From positions 248,001-312,000 of the forward strand of contig NZ_JAGSYI010000002.1 in the NCBI RefSeq assembly GCF_025685625.1: a DNA stretch of 64,000 bases, read 5' to 3'. Source of the stretch: Acidicapsa acidisoli (GTDB lineage Bacteria > Acidobacteriota > Terriglobia > Terriglobales > Acidobacteriaceae). Made by a program: the position numbers and the translations under genes. Below the pieces are notes generated by a model that did no database searches, was not told the origin of the DNA, and saw only the letters and a list, made by a program, of their open reading frames with translations. Positions 7,994 to 17,900 of the stretch are shown one piece after another (position 1 is the first letter of the stretch; the number at the start of each line of letters is the position of its first letter).

Positions 7994-9586
7994 ATGAAGT
8001 CGCTGAAACTTACATCGAATCTCGCCACACTCGCGATCCTTGCACTCGTCTCCTTTTCGCGCCCCTCTCTGTCGCAGAATCTGGAGTCCTCTCAAATCGC
8101 GCATCCATCTCCTGATAGCTGGCCGCTGTATCACGGAGATTACTCCGGAAAGCGACACAGCAGCCTGACTCAGGTCACGCGCGAAAACGTCGGCGATCTC
8201 ACTCTGGCGTGGGCGTTTCAAACCAACCAGGGTGCGCAGATCAAGTCTTCGCCGCTGCTCGTGGATGGAATTCTGTACTTTACAGTTCCCGACAACATAT
8301 GGGCGGTCGACGCCCGGTCGGGGCACATGCTCTGGCATTTCAACCACCCGACCACAGAAGGCGATCACATCGGCCATCGCGGCGTGGCGATGTATAAGGG
8401 CTGGCTCTACTTCGCCACTCCCGATGCTCATTTGATTTCGCTGAATGCAAAAGACGGGACGGTACGTTGGGACAAGATCATCGCGGACGTCAAAAAGGGC
8501 TACTGGTCCACAACGGCTCCGCTGGTGGTACGAAACCACGTGATTGCCGGGGTTGGCGGCGATCTGGACAATCTGCCGGGATATCTGCGTTCCTTCGATC
8601 CCGATACTGGGGAGGTGCAATGGGATTGGTACGCGACGACTCCAACTGGAACTCCGCAGGGCACAACCGGCGGCACGACCTGGATGACTGGCACCTATGA
8701 TCCCGAACTGAACCTGGTCTACTGGGGCACGGGAAATCCCACACCTGTATTGAACGGCAAAACTCGGCCAGGGGATGACACCTGGACATGCAGCATCGTT
8801 GCATTGGACCCTGAGACCGGCAAGCTGGTGTGGGGCTTCTCCGCCTCGCCACATGACACACATGACTGGGACGCAGTCGAAACACCAGTGCTGGTAGATG
8901 CAGACTTTCATGGGCAGCCGCGAAAGATGTTGATGCAAAGCTCTCGCAACGGCTACTTTTTTGTACTGGACCGCACCAATGGCAAGAGCCTGCTAACCGC
9001 TCCCTTCGGACCAACGAATTGGGCACTTGGGATCGACAAGGAGGGACGTCCGATTCCGAATCCGGACAAGGAGCCCAAGCCGGATGGCCGTCTGATCGCA
9101 CCAGACGAAGGGGGCATGACGAACTATCGCTCCCCCAGCTTCGATCCCAAGACCGGTCTGTTTATCGTTGACGCGCATCCCAGCTGGAGTATCTATTTTG
9201 CTAAGCCTGCCGATGGAGATTATGGCTGGGCGGGTGCTGATTACGGCGTTTGGGGCAAGGGTGTTATCGAGGCCATCGACTATCAAACCGGCAAAATCCG
9301 CTGGAGCCATGAGGTAGGCAAGGGCGGCTCAGGCGCGGGCGTGTTGACCACGGACTCGGGACTCGCCTTTACGGGAGATTCGACAGGAAATATTCTGGCG
9401 CTGAGCACTGCCGACGGCAAGACCCTGTGGCACGCGGGCACCGGCGCGCCAATGCAAACCTCTCCCATTACTTACGAATTGGATGGACGCCAGTATCTCG
9501 TAACTGGGAGCGGCAGCGTAATGTTTGCCTGGGCTTTGCCACAAAGCCTTGTCAAGGCCGAACGTGCTGAAGTTCGGGCGCGCTAA
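7994..9586 (+). CDS. PQQ-dependent dehydrogenase, second of two tandem copies
   Basis: A 530-residue paralogue of the preceding gene with signal peptide MKSLKLTSNLATLAILALV and the same propeller motifs (WGTGNPTPVLNGKTRPGDD, HDTHDWDAVETPVLVD). Long stretches are nearly identical in protein, for example around HPSWSIYFAKPADG and the following YGWAGADYGVWGKGVI. The underlying codons differ at many silent positions, so the duplication is old and under strong purifying selection. Differences cluster in loops, such as the QWDWYATTPTGTPQ versus QWQWNSTPPVGTPN region, which may alter substrate range. It is the last gene of the oxidation operon; a hairpin follows its stop. Confidence 0.92.
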   Translation: MKSLKLTSNLATLAILALVSFSRPSLSQNLESSQIAHPSPDSWPLYHGDYSGKRHSSLTQVTRENVGDLTLAWAFQTNQGAQIKSSPLLVDGILYFTVPDNIWAVDARSGHMLWHFNHPTTEGDHIGHRGVAMYKGWLYFATPDAHLISLNAKDGTVRWDKIIADVKKGYWSTTAPLVVRNHVIAGVGGDLDNLPGYLRSFDPDTGEVQWDWYATTPTGTPQGTTGGTTWMTGTYDPELNLVYWGTGNPTPVLNGKTRPGDDTWTCSIVALDPETGKLVWGFSASPHDTHDWDAVETPVLVDADFHGQPRKMLMQSSRNGYFFVLDRTNGKSLLTAPFGPTNWALGIDKEGRPIPNPDKEPKPDGRLIAPDEGGMTNYRSPSFDPKTGLFIVDAHPSWSIYFAKPADGDYGWAGADYGVWGKGVIEAIDYQTGKIRWSHEVGKGGSGAGVLTTDSGLAFTGDSTGNILALSTADGKTLWHAGTGAPMQTSPITYELDGRQYLVTGSGSVMFAWALPQSLVKAERAEVRAR

Positions 9587-9594
9587 GACTCACA

Positions 9595-9617
9595 GCCCGC
9601 CGATGTTTTCGGCGGGC
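9595..9617 (+). terminator. Hairpin after the PQQ dehydrogenase operon
   Basis: A 9-bp GC-rich perfect stem, GCCCGCCGA (9595-9603) with TCGGCGGGC (9609-9617) and a five-base loop, begins eight bases after the stop. The downstream sequence is A-rich then reaches GGGTTTTC, so the T-tract is weak. It is the best terminator candidate for the operon. Confidence 0.6.
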
Positions 9618-9753
9618 GAAAATCCGGGTTTTCTAAAACATCGACATCCCATTAAAATGGTTACAAACCATTGTTGGAAATGAGCTTCCCGCTATATCGT
9701 TTGCGTATGGTTTTCGGAACCTTTCGATCAACTTCCAGCTGCCGGGAGACCAT

Positions 9754-10500
9754 TTGCCAAACCACCGATTTCCTGTCTTCGCGACGAGCTTTATTCAAAG
9801 TCATCGTTACTTCGCCACAAAATTCAGCCGCTTTTGCTCTGTCCTCATGATCGGGCTTTGCCTGTATTTCTCAGTCGCGGGCCGCTCGCAGGAAACGAGA
9901 ACGCCTTCAGAATCGACTCTGCCGGTCAATGCTACGGGACAGGAGAGGCAGCCAGTGGAGAGTGAACTCATTTTCGAAGGTCTGGCTTCCTATGGCAACT
10001 ACAGGATCTTTGCCGCCGGAACGGGCAGTAAACTCTATACGGGCGGCGTGGAGTACGACCGCCACTCCTGGGGTTCCTTCCTTGGCGCACGGGTGGACTA
10101 CGTTGCGGAGATTCTGCCCCTGGTGCTTCTGGATACACCGACAAAATCCTATCCCTGGGGCTATCCCGAAACCACCGCCCGCCACATCGTGCCCGGACTT
10201 GGAATTTCACCAATAGGTTTCCGCATGATGTGGCGTCCACAAAAAGCCATACGGCCATACATTACTGCCAAAGGCGGAATGATTGGATTCACTGAAAAAG
10301 TTCTCGCGACAAATGCTTCATACGAAAGCTTCAGCCTGCAATCCGGTTTCGGTGTGCAGGTCATGATGAAGAAGCGAATCGGACTGCGCCTGGGCCTCTG
10401 GGGCGACTATCATTTTTCGAATGCTTTTGTGGTGCCTGTAAATCCCGGAATCGACGTCATGAACGCAAATCTTGGACTGAGCTACCATTTCGGAGGCTAG
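9754..10500 (+). CDS. PagL/acyloxyacyl-hydrolase-like outer membrane beta-barrel protein
   Basis: A 248-residue protein with a signal peptide (hydrophobic about 28-42) and amphipathic strands typical of a small outer-membrane barrel. The C-terminal HFSNA motif followed by NPGID resembles lipid A 3-O-deacylase (PagL). Aligning His220 and Ser222 to the PagL catalytic His and Ser puts Asp234 where PagL has Glu. If active it would remove an acyl chain from lipid A in the outer membrane. The start is TTG 9754, supported by GGGAG six bases upstream; ATG 9847 would cut into the signal peptide. It stands alone, ending 14 bases from the convergent tauE/safE gene. It could instead be a structural barrel. 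Confidence 0.6.
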   Translation: MPNHRFPVFATSFIQSHRYFATKFSRFCSVLMIGLCLYFSVAGRSQETRTPSESTLPVNATGQERQPVESELIFEGLASYGNYRIFAAGTGSKLYTGGVEYDRHSWGSFLGARVDYVAEILPLVLLDTPTKSYPWGYPETTARHIVPGLGISPIGFRMMWRPQKAIRPYITAKGGMIGFTEKVLATNASYESFSLQSGFGVQVMMKKRIGLRLGLWGDYHFSNAFVVPVNPGIDVMNANLGLSYHFGG

Positions 10501-10514
10501 ACTTCGAAAGTCCG

Positions 10515-11282
10515 TCAGCGAGCCGCGGCCCAGACCTGATAGCTGTTAAAGAGGAACTGCCCTCCAAGAACAAGCAACCAAATCCAGAGTGCGAAGCGCA
10601 GAGGCCGGCGCGGAATTCTGTTCGTCAGCATAGTACCGGTAACCGCTCCGAATACGCCGCCAGCGATGAGATGCAGGAGAAGTTCCGGGTTTGACGCCTG
10701 CGAAAACCAATGCGCCCCGCTGCCGACCAGCGAAACGACGAAACCGAACGCAATATCCGTACCGACGACCTCTGCCGGAGCCAACGGAGTAAGGCTGAGC
10801 AGCGCAGCGCTGCCCAGTGCACCGGCGCCTGCCGATGAAAATCCAACTTCAGCACCGACCGGAAGCATCAGCCATGGCAACAAGCGGCTGCGATCCTTCG
10901 CACTCGAATTCTGCTGCATGGGCCTGAAAGAATAAACAAGCTGCCAGCTTGCGGTGCTCACAAGGATTGCACCGAGTAGCGCATTCAGCAGGTTCTGCGA
11001 GCCGGCGTTGACAAGATGTTTGAGGAACAGTGAACCGATGAGAACTCCTGGTGCTCCGCCCAGAAGCATGAAGCCGAGAGTGCGCCAGGAAACGTTACGG
11101 CGAACGATCTGCGCGGGAACCAGAATCAGTTTGACAGCCGTCGAAAACATCAGTCCGATTCCGACCGCAACTGGCGCGGGTACTCCCAGAAACAGCACGA
11201 GGACAGGCACGGTGACAGTACCGGCACCGACTCCCGTCAGCGCGATGAAGAGTGCTATAACGAATCCGATGAAGTACTGCAT
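10515..11282 (-). CDS. TauE/SafE family sulfite/sulfonate exporter-like membrane protein
   Basis: A 255-residue polytopic inner-membrane protein with about seven or eight hydrophobic helices and the glycine-rich repeat signature of the TauE/SafE family (GVGAGTVTVPVLVLFLGVPAPVAVG in the first half, VGAEVGFSSAGAGALG in the second). The family moves sulfite, sulfoacetate or other organosulfur anions. It lies 27 bases after cysH on the same strand, last in cysD-cysN-cysH-tauE/safE. In that position it most likely exports excess sulfite produced by APS reduction, or imports a sulfur anion. Confidence 0.88.
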   Translation of the reverse strand: MQYFIGFVIALFIALTGVGAGTVTVPVLVLFLGVPAPVAVGIGLMFSTAVKLILVPAQIVRRNVSWRTLGFMLLGGAPGVLIGSLFLKHLVNAGSQNLLNALLGAILVSTASWQLVYSFRPMQQNSSAKDRSRLLPWLMLPVGAEVGFSSAGAGALGSAALLSLTPLAPAEVVGTDIAFGFVVSLVGSGAHWFSQASNPELLLHLIAGGVFGAVTGTMLTNRIPRRPLRFALWIWLLVLGGQFLFNSYQVWAAAR

Positions 11283-11309
11283 ACGGTTGCCTCAATCCCG
11301 GGTGCTTCG

Positions 11310-12008
11310 TTAGTTGGCTGGCGCCGCTTCAATGTGGATGCCGCATTCAACTTTTTGACCGGCCCAGCGTCCGGAACGCGGATCGTTGGGATCGAGCGGA
11401 ATCGTAGTACATGGCTCACAGCCGATTGACGAATAGCCGCGTTCATAGAGCGAGAGCAACGGGATACTCAGTTGCTCGCAGGCGTACCAGACATCGCGCG
11501 TCGTCCATTCTGCGAGGGGCGCAAGCTTTCGCACCTGCTTGCCGCCCGGCAAGGTGAACATCGCAGATTCTTCCAGCGCGGCGCGGCTTCTAGCCTGCTC
11601 GCGGCGCAAACCAGTCAGCCATACGTTGTATTCGGCGACTGCTTTGAAGAGCGGCTCGACCTTGCGCAATTTGCAGCATTGGTCCGGGGCTGAGCGATAG
11701 AGCAGACCATGCTCCAGTTCCTGCTCGGCGACGGTTTTCTCAGGCAGCAGATTGATGAGATTCAGACCCCAATCTGCTGCGATTTTGTCTCGGTACGAAT
11801 AGGTTTCTGCGAAATGATAGCCGGTATCGAGGAAGAGGATTGGAATCTGCGGATCGAATTCGATAGCCAACTTCGTGAGCAACACATCTTCTGCCTGGAA
11901 GCTGCATGTCAGGCAGACATCTTGAGCACCCGTAATTGCTTGTGCGAGAGTTGCGCGTACTTTATCAACCTTGGCGCTTGCCAGCGCTTGTATCTCCGAG
12001 GTGCTCAT
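11310..12008 (-). CDS. cysH: Thioredoxin-dependent adenylylsulfate (APS) reductase CysH
   Basis: A 232-residue cytoplasmic enzyme that reduces activated sulfate to sulfite. It has the PP-loop-like N-terminal region (CSFQAEDVLLTKL). The [4Fe-4S] cysteine pairs are both present: DQCCKLRKVEPL and GCEPCTTIP. The catalytic C-terminal motif VECGIH is also present. The four cluster cysteines distinguish APS reductases from the cluster-free PAPS reductases, so APS is the predicted substrate. Its start overlaps the cysN stop by four bases (ATGA), indicating translational coupling. The genes upstream supply the APS. Confidence 0.93.
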   Translation of the reverse strand: MSTSEIQALASAKVDKVRATLAQAITGAQDVCLTCSFQAEDVLLTKLAIEFDPQIPILFLDTGYHFAETYSYRDKIAADWGLNLINLLPEKTVAEQELEHGLLYRSAPDQCCKLRKVEPLFKAVAEYNVWLTGLRREQARSRAALEESAMFTLPGGKQVRKLAPLAEWTTRDVWYACEQLSIPLLSLYERGYSSIGCEPCTTIPLDPNDPRSGRWAGQKVECGIHIEAAPAN

Positions 12009-13732
12009 TGGATGATTGCCCTTTCAGAACGAGGAAGAATGCCGACCCGCGAAAGCAGTTGATGGACGGCGGAAACCACGGAAGCTGTATCGCTCGCGAC
12101 GACGGTTAGCTGTTCGCCATCAGCGCGTGCGGTAAGCGTGCCGGTTTCAGTGGAAGTGACGACGAGTGCAATCAAACCAGACTGAACGCTGGACTGCAGG
12201 ACGAGTTCCAGCAGCTCGGGATGGTTTTCAATCGCTGGATTAGCTCTTTCGATGCGGAAGGTGATCTTGCCCGTTGCGAAGAGAGAGCGTTCAATCGCAT
12301 CGATCAACTCGATGGGTCCATCCAACTCAACGACTCCACCGTAGTGGCCCCAGCGAGCGGCTCTTTCCTGCGCAGAGACGCGACCCGATAGTCGGGCAGC
12401 GGCCGTTGCGGCGCTCACATCTTCGGCGGATGCAACAGTGACCATGCCGGCCGCAACTGTGCTGTTCGTTTCCGGATCAATCAGGATGAAGGCGCCCGTT
12501 GAACGATTCTCACCGTACGGGTCGAGCGCTATGGGCCGCAGCAATTGAATCGAGACAACACCGATTGCATTCATCTCCAGCGTCTCGGAGGATTCCTGTG
12601 AGAGCGAAGTGATGTTGGTTCGGTGTTCAACCGACGACACAACGGCCGGGACTGTTTGGCTGGTGTGCTTGAGCAGATAGCGGCGACCTCGCTCAAGCGG
12701 CCGTTGATCCATCCACACAAGCGCCCCCTTCAGAGACTTGACTACCGTCGCGGGAGACTCGGCAGAGACAATCAGATCGCCGCGGCTGATGTCGAGTTCG
12801 TGGTTGAGCACGAGTGTTACGGAGAGCGGCGCATGCGCCTCGGTCAGGTCGCCATCCCAGGTGACAATACGCTCGACTTCCGCGCTGCGGCCCGAGGGAA
12901 GCACGGTGATCTTGTCGCCGGGACGAACGGTCCCCGACGCAATCTGACCGGCGAAGCCGCGAAAAGTGTGGTCCGGGCGAAGCACGCGCTGCACTGGTAA
13001 ACGGAAGGGAGCACTTTGAGTGCCGAGTGACGATGGAAGTGACTCCAACAGCTCCAGCAGCGACGGCCCATCGTACCAGCTCATGGCATCGGAACGATGA
13101 ACGATGTTATCTCCCGCCAGCGCACTCACTGGAACGAAGACCGGCTCGACGGGATTGCCCGTATCTGCTGCGATCTGGTCCAGCAGAATACTGAAATCGC
13201 GTTCAATTGCCCGGAAGGCACCCTCGTCATAGCCGATAAGATCCATCTTGTTGACTGCAACAAGTATGTGGCGCACACGCAACAGGGATGCGATGTAAGC
13301 ATGCCTACGTGACTGCACCAGCACGCCTTTGCTTGCGTCGATGAGAACAACGGCAGCATCAGCAGTTGATGCACCGGTCGCCATGTTGCGCGTGTACTGC
13401 TCATGGCCTGGCGTGTCCGCAATGATGAACTTGCGCCGCGCCGTCGAGAAGTAACGATAGGCAACATCGATGGTGATTCCCTGCTCGCGCTCGGCGCGCA
13501 AGCCGTCCGTGAGTAACGCGAAATCGATCTGTCCTGGTGCAGTGGTTCCCTTGCCCTGAATCGACCGGACCTGATCGTCGTAGACCGACTGGGTGTCATA
13601 CAGAAGCCGTCCGATCAGCGTGGACTTTCCATCGTCGACGCTGCCTGCGGTCGAGAAGCGGAAGAGGTCCTTCGTGCGTTCTTCGGCGAGAAATTCGTCT
13701 ACAGAAAAAGCTGAAGCCGCGAGAGCAGTCAT
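12005..13732 (-). CDS. cysN: Sulfate adenylyltransferase large subunit CysN with degenerate APS-kinase-like tail
   Basis: A 575-residue GTPase subunit of ATP sulfurylase. G-domain motifs are GSVDDGKST (P-loop), DTPGHEQY and NKMDL, followed by the EF-Tu-like beta domains. CysD plus CysN make APS from ATP and sulfate, driven by GTP hydrolysis. The tail from about residue 449 retains pieces of an APS kinase as found in CysNC fusions. ERAARWGHYGGVVELDG runs straight into AIERSLFATG with the P-loop missing, followed later by QSGLIALVV and a final LLSRVGIL helix. The kinase would therefore be inactive. The start codon directly abuts the cysD stop, and its stop overlaps cysH. Confidence 0.92.
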   Translation of the reverse strand: MTALAASAFSVDEFLAEERTKDLFRFSTAGSVDDGKSTLIGRLLYDTQSVYDDQVRSIQGKGTTAPGQIDFALLTDGLRAEREQGITIDVAYRYFSTARRKFIIADTPGHEQYTRNMATGASTADAAVVLIDASKGVLVQSRRHAYIASLLRVRHILVAVNKMDLIGYDEGAFRAIERDFSILLDQIAADTGNPVEPVFVPVSALAGDNIVHRSDAMSWYDGPSLLELLESLPSSLGTQSAPFRLPVQRVLRPDHTFRGFAGQIASGTVRPGDKITVLPSGRSAEVERIVTWDGDLTEAHAPLSVTLVLNHELDISRGDLIVSAESPATVVKSLKGALVWMDQRPLERGRRYLLKHTSQTVPAVVSSVEHRTNITSLSQESSETLEMNAIGVVSIQLLRPIALDPYGENRSTGAFILIDPETNSTVAAGMVTVASAEDVSAATAAARLSGRVSAQERAARWGHYGGVVELDGPIELIDAIERSLFATGKITFRIERANPAIENHPELLELVLQSSVQSGLIALVVTSTETGTLTARADGEQLTVVASDTASVVSAVHQLLSRVGILPRSERAIIQ

Positions 13733-14689
13733 TTAGAAATAACCCTCCCGCTTCTTGATTTCCATCGACCCTTCCTGATCGTGATCGATGGCTCGGTTCG
13801 CACGTTCCGAGGAGCGAAACGAGAGCAGTTCGGCGATGATGGCAGGAATCGTATCTGCATCCGAACGAATCGCGCCGGTGCATGGACTGCACCCAAGCGA
13901 ACGCAGGCGCGACTTGACCATACGCGGCTGCTCGCCGGGCCACGCGACAAACTCCTGCTCGATCGGCAGCAGCGCATCGCCGCGTACATACATCGGCCGC
14001 TCCTTGGCGAAGTAGAGATCGACGACGGGAATCTTTTCCTCATGGATGTACTGCCACACATCCATCTCGGTCCAATTGGAGAGCGGAAAGACACGGATGC
14101 TTTCGCCGGGATGAATGCGCGCGTTGTAGAGATTCCAAAGCTCTGGCCGCTGATTTTTCGGGTCCCACTGCCCTGCGCTATCTCGGAAGGAATAAATCCG
14201 CTCCTTGGCGCGGGATTTCTCCTCGTCGCGGCGAGCGCCACCAAAGGCCGCATCAAATTTGTAATGACGGAGCGCATCGAGCAGAGCCTGCGTCTTCAGC
14301 AGCCCGCAGCAGCGCTTAGTGTCCAATGCAATCGGGTTGGTGCCCGCGGCGATTGCCGATTCATTGCGCCAGACAAGCAACTCCGCACCTATGGAGCGAG
14401 CCATCTCGTCGCGGAAGGTCAGCATTTCCGCGAACTTGAAGCCGGTATCGATATGCAGGAGTGGGAATGGAATAGGAGCGGGGTAAAAAGCCTTCTGCGC
14501 CAGGCGCAACATAACCGATGAGTCTTTGCCGATTGAGTAAAGCATCACCGGCCGCTCAAATTCCGAGGCAACCTCACGCAGAATGTGGATACTTTCCGCT
14601 TCAAGCAGCCGCAGATGGCTCAGGGGCGGGGGGGCGGACGTTTTCCCTGCTTCCAATTGCAAATCGACTTCGTTTTCGACAACCGGCAT
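13733..14689 (-). CDS. cysD: Sulfate adenylyltransferase small subunit CysD
   Basis: A 318-residue subunit with the PP-loop ATP-pyrophosphatase motif [10 protein letters not shown], plus [28 protein letters not shown] and the C-terminal [10 protein letters not shown] region typical of CysD. It catalyses APS formation from ATP and sulfate with CysN. ATG 14689 (MPVVENEV) is chosen over the in-frame upstream ATG at 14731 because GAGG lies five bases before it and family members have a short N-terminus. The stop codon TAA is immediately followed by the cysN ATG. The 267 bases upstream contain a small cysteine-codon reading frame and an inverted repeat, which may regulate it. Confidence 0.93.
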   Translation of the reverse strand: MPVVENEVDLQLEAGKTSAPPPLSHLRLLEAESIHILREVASEFERPVMLYSIGKDSSVMLRLAQKAFYPAPIPFPLLHIDTGFKFAEMLTFRDEMARSIGAELLVWRNESAIAAGTNPIALDTKRCCGLLKTQALLDALRHYKFDAAFGGARRDEEKSRAKERIYSFRDSAGQWDPKNQRPELWNLYNARIHPGESIRVFPLSNWTEMDVWQYIHEEKIPVVDLYFAKERPMYVRGDALLPIEQEFVAWPGEQPRMVKSRLRSLGCSPCTGAIRSDADTIPAIIAELLSFRSSERANRAIDHDQEGSMEIKKREGYF

Positions 14690-14807
14690 GCAAACCTCGA
14701 TACTTCCTGGTGTGCTGAACGCCGGAACCACAGAGAGACATACCCGGCTGAACAGCTACGGGTGTGGCCTCTGGATCACTCGATATCTTGTACTGGGAAA
14801 TCGGAGA

Positions 14808-14876
14808 CTAGAACGGGCACCCGTCGAAGATGTTCGACAGGCGACAACAAGAGCGGCTTTGGGAAGCGCGAACCAT
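14808..14876 (-). promoter_or_regulatory. Possible cysteine-codon leader ORF in front of cysD
   Basis: An ATG-initiated 22-codon frame whose product ends SRSCCRLSNIFDGCPF before TAG. It has adjacent TGT-TGT codons and a third Cys codon. The frame overlaps a 6-bp stem GTCGAA/TTCGAC (14823-14838). No convincing Shine-Dalgarno is visible. By analogy with amino-acid attenuators it could sense cysteinyl-tRNA for the cysDNH operon, but it may be chance. Confidence 0.3.
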
Positions 14877-14900
14877 GTGTGGATTGATGGTAGCAAAGTT

Positions 14901-14930
14901 TTGGCGCGGACACAAACCGGTCCGCGCCAA
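14901..14930. repeat. 10-bp perfect inverted repeat between the TonB receptor and cysD
   Basis: TTGGCGCGGA (14901-14910) and TCCGCGCCAA (14921-14930) are exact reverse complements around a 10-base loop. It begins 27 bases after the receptor stop on the minus strand. No T-tract follows, so it may be a partial terminator or mRNA-processing hairpin separating receptor from cysD expression. Confidence 0.6.
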
Positions 14931-14956
14931 GACAGTGCTCGCAACTTCTTGCGAAC

Positions 14957-17900
14957 CTAGAAAAGAAACTTCAAGGCAAATTGAAGCTGGCGTGAAGTGG
15001 TCGCCGTCGCGGTCATTACACCCGCTGTCGGCGAAAGCGCCGCAGCCGTGCCCGGCTTCGCCGGCGTGGGGCCGGTGCTGAAGACCACGGGGTTTGGCGT
15101 GGTGAAGTTGGTGTGGTTGAGAATATTGAAATACTCCGCACGAAATTGGGTTCGCAGCCGTTCATGAATCGTGGTGGTCTTCGCAAAGGATAGATCCACA
15201 TCGGTCAGGCCAGGACCAGTCAGTCCGTCGCGACTGGCATTGCCAAAGGCGCCAGGATAAGGCGCGACGAAGGCATTTGGGTTGAACCATTCATTCGCAG
15301 TCCTTGGATAGAGCGAACCGCTGAAGTTAGGATTCAGTTGCGGGCGAGCCGGATTGCGGGTGTCTCCGTTGCCAGTTGGGTTGTAGCCAAGCTGGGGCGA
15401 GAACGGAAAACCGCTTTGCAGCGTGGCGATGCCGCTCACGTTCCATCCTCCGATCAAGTCCTGCGCAATCGGAGCGGCATTGGCCAGCACGGCGTGACCG
15501 CGACCCACAGGCAACTCCCAGGTGCCGTTGATGGCCGCTGCCTGGCTGATGTTGGTTGCGGCCAGGCCGTGGTCCAGCTTGGGATTCCCGGGAAACGAAA
15601 CGAACGCCGGGGTGTTGGACGAGACGCTGGTGTTCCATGCCGAGCCGTCGTCGAGGTTCCGCGAATACGTATAGACGCCGCGCAATTGCAGTCCTCCACC
15701 AAACTGACGCTTCACATCGATCTCCAGCGCGTTGTAATTGCTGATGCCTTGCGAAACCCAGGAGGTCGAGTTGGCCAGCTTCGGATTGGCGAGTGTAGTC
15801 GATGGATAGTAGACAGTTCCCGCCGGAAGGGATGCAGGGCACGAAGCTGCCGGGCAGACGACCGAATCGGGTGTGTTCTGGTCTTCGGAAAGGATCTGGT
15901 GATAGCCATGCGAACCGACATAGCCGACCGTGATGGTGGTGAGCGGCGCTATCTCCTGCTCCAGCTTCAATGTCCACGCCAGCACAGTAGGCGTCTGAAT
16001 ATTCGGCTGCACGTTGCTCGGGGACACCAGTCCACCGGGCGCAGAGGCAAGCGACAGCGCCTGCAGCTTGCTTACTGTGGTGTTGCTATAAGAGAGCGTG
16101 GTATTGTACGGCGCTGTCTGGTCGAGCCGGTAATCGAGAGTATCGAGCAGTGCGCGATGCACTCCAAAGCTGCTCTTGATCACCGTCTTGCTTTTCCCAA
16201 AAGGATCATACGCGAAACCGACTCGCGGCTCGGGCAGGAACTTGGCGCGATTGTCGCTAAGCGCTGAACCGCCGACCGTGGGAGTCGTGTTGATTACGCC
16301 GTCGGTGAATCCGTAGTTGGAGGCGCGGTTTTGGGCTTCGTTCCAGCCATTTGAGGATTCAAAGCGGAAGCCGGCTCGCACCTCAAGCTTCGGAGTAGCC
16401 TTCCAGGCGTCTTCGATAAAGCCCGCAGCAAAAAGAGAACGCCAGCCCAACTCGGTGGGCGACGGGACGATGGTGTACTTCGAGACGGTCCCTGCTTCGA
16501 AGGTACTGAGCGTCGAGAACGAAGCCTGTCCGTATTGATCCTGCGCCAGGAAGTCATTGGATTGTAGCCGCTGCAGCCACACGCCGGCCTCGATCTGGTG
16601 AGTTCGATGCGTCCAGTAAATGTGATCATCGACCGTGAAAAGATTGCGCGCGGTCAGGTTGTTGCTGCCCGTGTTCGCACCCGCCAGCGTGATCTGCGAA
16701 GCGCCATTCGATGCAGTGCTGCCCGATATGACGACCGCGCCCACTGGGCCGTTGCCGACCCAGCCCGGCACTCCACCCGCAACAATGCTCTGAAAGGAGA
16801 AGTCTGCCCGTGAGTAACCGATGCGGAGCGTATTCAGCAGGCTCGGCGAGAAGACGTGCTGCTCCTGCGCGCTCACCACCTGTTCGCGCAGGCGTTCATA
16901 GATCGATGAGTACGGATTCGCCGAAGGCGTTGTTGCGTCGCTGTCATCCACGGTGTAGACACCGAAGAGCAAGTCCTTTTGCGAAAGGTTGTCATCGATG
17001 CGTGTCGTACCGAAGTCTTCCCGAACATGCTGCGGCGGATTGGAAAAAGCCTCGGCAATTCCACCGCCCAGCTCCTTCGTTCCGACGGGCCACAAAGCCA
17101 GCAGCGGCTGAACGCTGGCGACCGTTGCCGCACGGGCTGCCGCATCGGGAACAAAGGTGACATCGCTCAGACCGAGGTGCTGGCGATAGCCTTCATAGTT
17201 CGCGAATCCGAAGAGCTTGTCGCGACGCAGCGGACCACCGAAGGCAGCTCCAAAGTCGTTGCGCTGAAACTCCGGAATCTGCGCCTGATCGAAGTAATTG
17301 CGCGCATCGAGAGCGCTGTTGCGCAAAAACTCGTACACCGAGCCATGAACCTGATTGCTGCCCGACCCGGTGATGATGGAGATTTGCGCGCCGGTACGTT
17401 TGCCGTAGTTGGCCCCGTAAGTATCCGTGACCACATTGAACTCGCGCACAGCCTCAACGCCGAGTAATTGGCCGCTCGTGCCGCCGGGCGTCACGTTGAT
17501 CAGAGACGCGCCTGTGTATTCAATGCCGTTCAGCAGGAAGAGATTATCCTGTGGGCGGCGTCCGGAGATGGAATACATATTGCCAACTGAAGAATTCGAT
17601 GTGCCAACGCCGCCGGAACGTTGCGTCGTATAGCTCACCGACGCCGGATTGAGTTGAAGAAGCTGATCGAAGCTGCGGCCATTCAGCGGCAACTCCTTGA
17701 CCTGGCGCTCATCGACCAACCCCTGCGTCTGCAGCGTGGATGTGTCGATGGCGGCGGGTGTATCGACTACCGTCACCACTTGCTCCACGTTACCTACCGA
17801 GAGCGCAAGATGTAGTTGAATGCTCTGCCCGACCGTGAGAGCGATGCCGGTACGCTTGAGGGGAGCAAAACCCTCCCGATTGACCGTGATGCTATACGTC

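Noticed and set aside
13781-14521. A 246-codon plus-strand frame opposite cysD
   Set aside because: It mirrors the codon structure of cysD and contains no recognisable protein family.
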